The notes under the pieces were generated by a model. That model had not been told where the DNA came from and did no database searches. It worked only from the letters and a program-made list of their open reading frames with translations. A program made the translations under genes and the position numbers. Shown here piece by piece: positions 61,841 to 64,000 of a DNA stretch of 64,000 nucleotides (position 1 is its first letter; every line of letters starts with the position of its first letter). Source of the DNA: Tyto alba (Eukaryota > Chordata > Aves > Strigiformes > Tytonidae); the NCBI RefSeq assembly GCF_018691265.1, contig NW_024881296.1, positions 15,717,427 through 15,781,426 on the forward strand. Direction: 5' to 3'.

Positions 61841-64000
61841 ACCAGAAAGTTTGTTATAAAAAGGAAAAGCCTGGATAGAATGCGGGACTCCCCTTCCCAG
61901 CATCTTCCTTTTGTTTCTTCCCATTTCTTTCCTGCTGCCTGTGCTGTTCCCGAACTTTCCTGTTTTCCTGTTTGGATCTTCTCTCACTCTCATCTTGCAG
62001 CTACCACTGGTACCACTTATGTTACTGAGGAGGCCAGTGATTTTTGGTCACTTGAATGCCATGCCTCCTCAACATTGTACCTCAAAGCTGAGGCCCCCTC
62101 TGCTACACCTAGGTGTGGAGCATTTCTTCTTCTGCACTTCTGAATTTTATACTTAAACAGGATCCTGTCAGCTCTATTGACTTACATCTTTTCTGAGACA
62201 TTTTGAACCGAATGCTCCACTGGGTACAGGAGAATTATTGTCAGTCCCATCAGGCTGTTATTACAGCCAAATAATCGTCACAGGCAAGTCAGAGGTGTTG
62301 GTCTGATTCCCCAGGGATTCCACTAATGGGCAGGGATCAAAGGGAGCTCCCAGGTCCACCAGTGCAGAATGAAGACCCTCAGAGGGACATTAAAAGTGTT
62401 CAGCAGTGGACACAAATCCTGTCCAACTATAGCCATTGCTTTTTACCTCTGACTGTGGAACAGGGTAGGGAGGGAAAGGAGAGGGTCACACACTACTTTT
62501 AAGGTGTCTGTGAAACCCAATTAAGGAAAGCTAAGCCCATGTCTTCCCTATGGGAAATTTCTTAAAGGGTTTGCAAATTTACAAAACCACCAGTAGTGCT
62601 GGATTGCATCTCTCTAGGATACAAACCCATAATTTAATTTATTTGTAATGGTCATTGTGTTACGACAGTTTTGTGAACAAAGGGAGTCAAAGTGTACCAC
62701 TTTTGGTACTGATGCATGTGTTAGAGCCCCTGAGTACATGACCACTTCTTTCATTGTTTTGAAGGCCTTGATGCTATCTTTCCTTCTTACTTTTATTTCT
62801 TTTATTACTATCTTCCAAAGGAGGAAAAACCCACAAATTATCCAAGCACTTAGATATCTTTAGATGTTACAGTTCAATAGCAGTTTACTGCCATTTTGGT
62901 AAATTGTGCTCAGCAGTGAGCCACAATTAAATAAAATCTTCGTTCTAAATGTCTCTAAGATAAGGGTGTAGATTTACTCTCTTCAGAATACTCTATATCT
63001 TTATTAAATGAACATATCAATACAGCATAAAAAGATTGGGTCCTCAAGCAGACTTTGAAGGATGGCTACATTTATTTTGCTCTCTTCCTCATATGACTAC
63101 CAGAAATGCCTAGAGCAAGATTCTATTCCTGGTAAATATTGGGCAAATTGGGAGCTTTCTCCTTTTGCAGACTCTTGATAGGAAAGAGATGAACCTCCAC
63201 CTTATAGTAGCATGACCATTTTGATTGTGTTGGAGAAGCTGGGAGAAAAAGACCATGCAGGTGGTGCTCATAATTTTGCCAGCACTGTCTGGTATGAACA
63301 GAAATCACTGTAGAGGAAATCTACCCCAGTCTCTGCTCCCAAATTCTGTCTTTTTTGTGTGCGTGTGTGTCTGGGCAGTAGCTCAAGCATCAGCACACAC
63401 TGGCTGACCTCTGGCTAAAGCTGGATGCTGCACCTCCCTCCCTGCAGAGATAGGCAGCTCTCCAAGGAGCCTGCCTTTATCACTCAGAAGGCAAGCCCAG
63501 CTGAGTGCAGGGGAGACCAGCAATGCCTTTTATCATGAATGTCCGCCATCAGGGCATGCAGGGGAAGATAAAGTGAGAAGCATAGGCCTGAGATTTGCTG
63601 CTCCAACACAATTCTTCGCCCACAGCAGCTCAAGCTGCCACTTCTTATCCCCTGATGCTTTCCCAGAAAACCTGATGAGCTGTCTGTGCACAGGGCAGGG
63701 CAAAATGCAAATAGGCTCCATATGTATTTCCCAATAGGGTTTTTGTGACTGATATCCATATACCGCTTTAAAAAATAAAAAAAAAAAAAATCCCAGCACC
63801 ATTTAATTGGTTCCATAGGAAAACAACAGGTTAGATAACCAGTCTAGCCAGATTCTGAGTACACCCTGCAAAGTGCAGAGTACCTCCAACTACAGAGGGG
63901 TCACCCTAGAGCCTCAGGGTGACAGGAGATGATTTGTGTATTTAACACCTCCAAGAATAGGGTCCATCCTCACCTGCCTCCCATCATGGCCATCATCCCC
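61841..64000. other. Unique DNA to the window end, no supported gene
   Basis: A poly(A)-type run occurs at 63,770-63,790, with short (GT)n at about 63,357-63,370. ORFs up to 110 codons at 63,484-63,816 (-) start inside the poly(A) tract's complement and show no domain. Confidence 0.55.
63770..63790 (+). repeat. Poly(A) tract interrupted by one T
   Basis: Six A, a T, then fourteen A. Confidence 0.88.

Noticed and set aside
61643..61993. Minus ORF of 116 codons and overlapping plus ORF
   Set aside because: Both are translations of the (AAAAC)n/poly(A) tract and consist mainly of F/V/L or K/N/T runs.

Overview
The window looks like vertebrate nuclear DNA, most likely from a bird. It is AT-rich and CpG-poor. 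It holds two copies of the CR1 retrotransposon, including one with the typical CR1 tail of repeated ATTCTGTG-like octamers. Its left edge is the end of an endogenous-retrovirus LTR of a kind I recognise from bird genomes. Homopolymer and (AAAAC)n-type microsatellites are scattered throughout. I found no operon structure, no bacterial signals, and no uninterrupted ORF longer than about 160 codons. The longest ORFs run through simple repeats. The best reading is intergenic or intronic DNA. I cannot name the species, the chromosome or the neighbouring gene from sequence alone.

Layout: 1-589 is the 3' part of an LTR, with four internal 45-49 bp tandem repeats. From 590 to about 41,300 the DNA is mostly unique. 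It contains microsatellites, traces of old tRNA-derived SINEs (best at 13,533-13,672 on + and 19,330-19,508 on -), small CpG clusters (19,120-19,225 and 36,300-36,660) and a 47 bp tandem duplication (38,285-38,378). At 28,458-28,563 a ZNF143-type motif is followed by an ATG and a consensus splice donor, which could be a promoter with a first exon. A broken CR1 copy occupies 41,300-42,550 on +, and a short CR1 3' end lies at 50,196-50,472 on -. A CpG-clustered ORF sits at 53,981-54,250 on -.

The most distinctive object is 55,836-57,131. It is a 1.3 kb, strongly diverged tandem array. Its basic units of about 42 and 26 bp are organised into a roughly 170-190 bp higher-order period, and complementary words (cctattgata / tatcaatagg) occur throughout it. 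I do not recognise it as a known avian satellite. The rest of the window to 64,000 is unique AT-rich DNA with a long (AAAAC)n tract at 61,671-61,840.

No set of genes working together can be supported. A few exon-like ORFs are listed as low-confidence candidates. They need homology or transcript data before being treated as genes.
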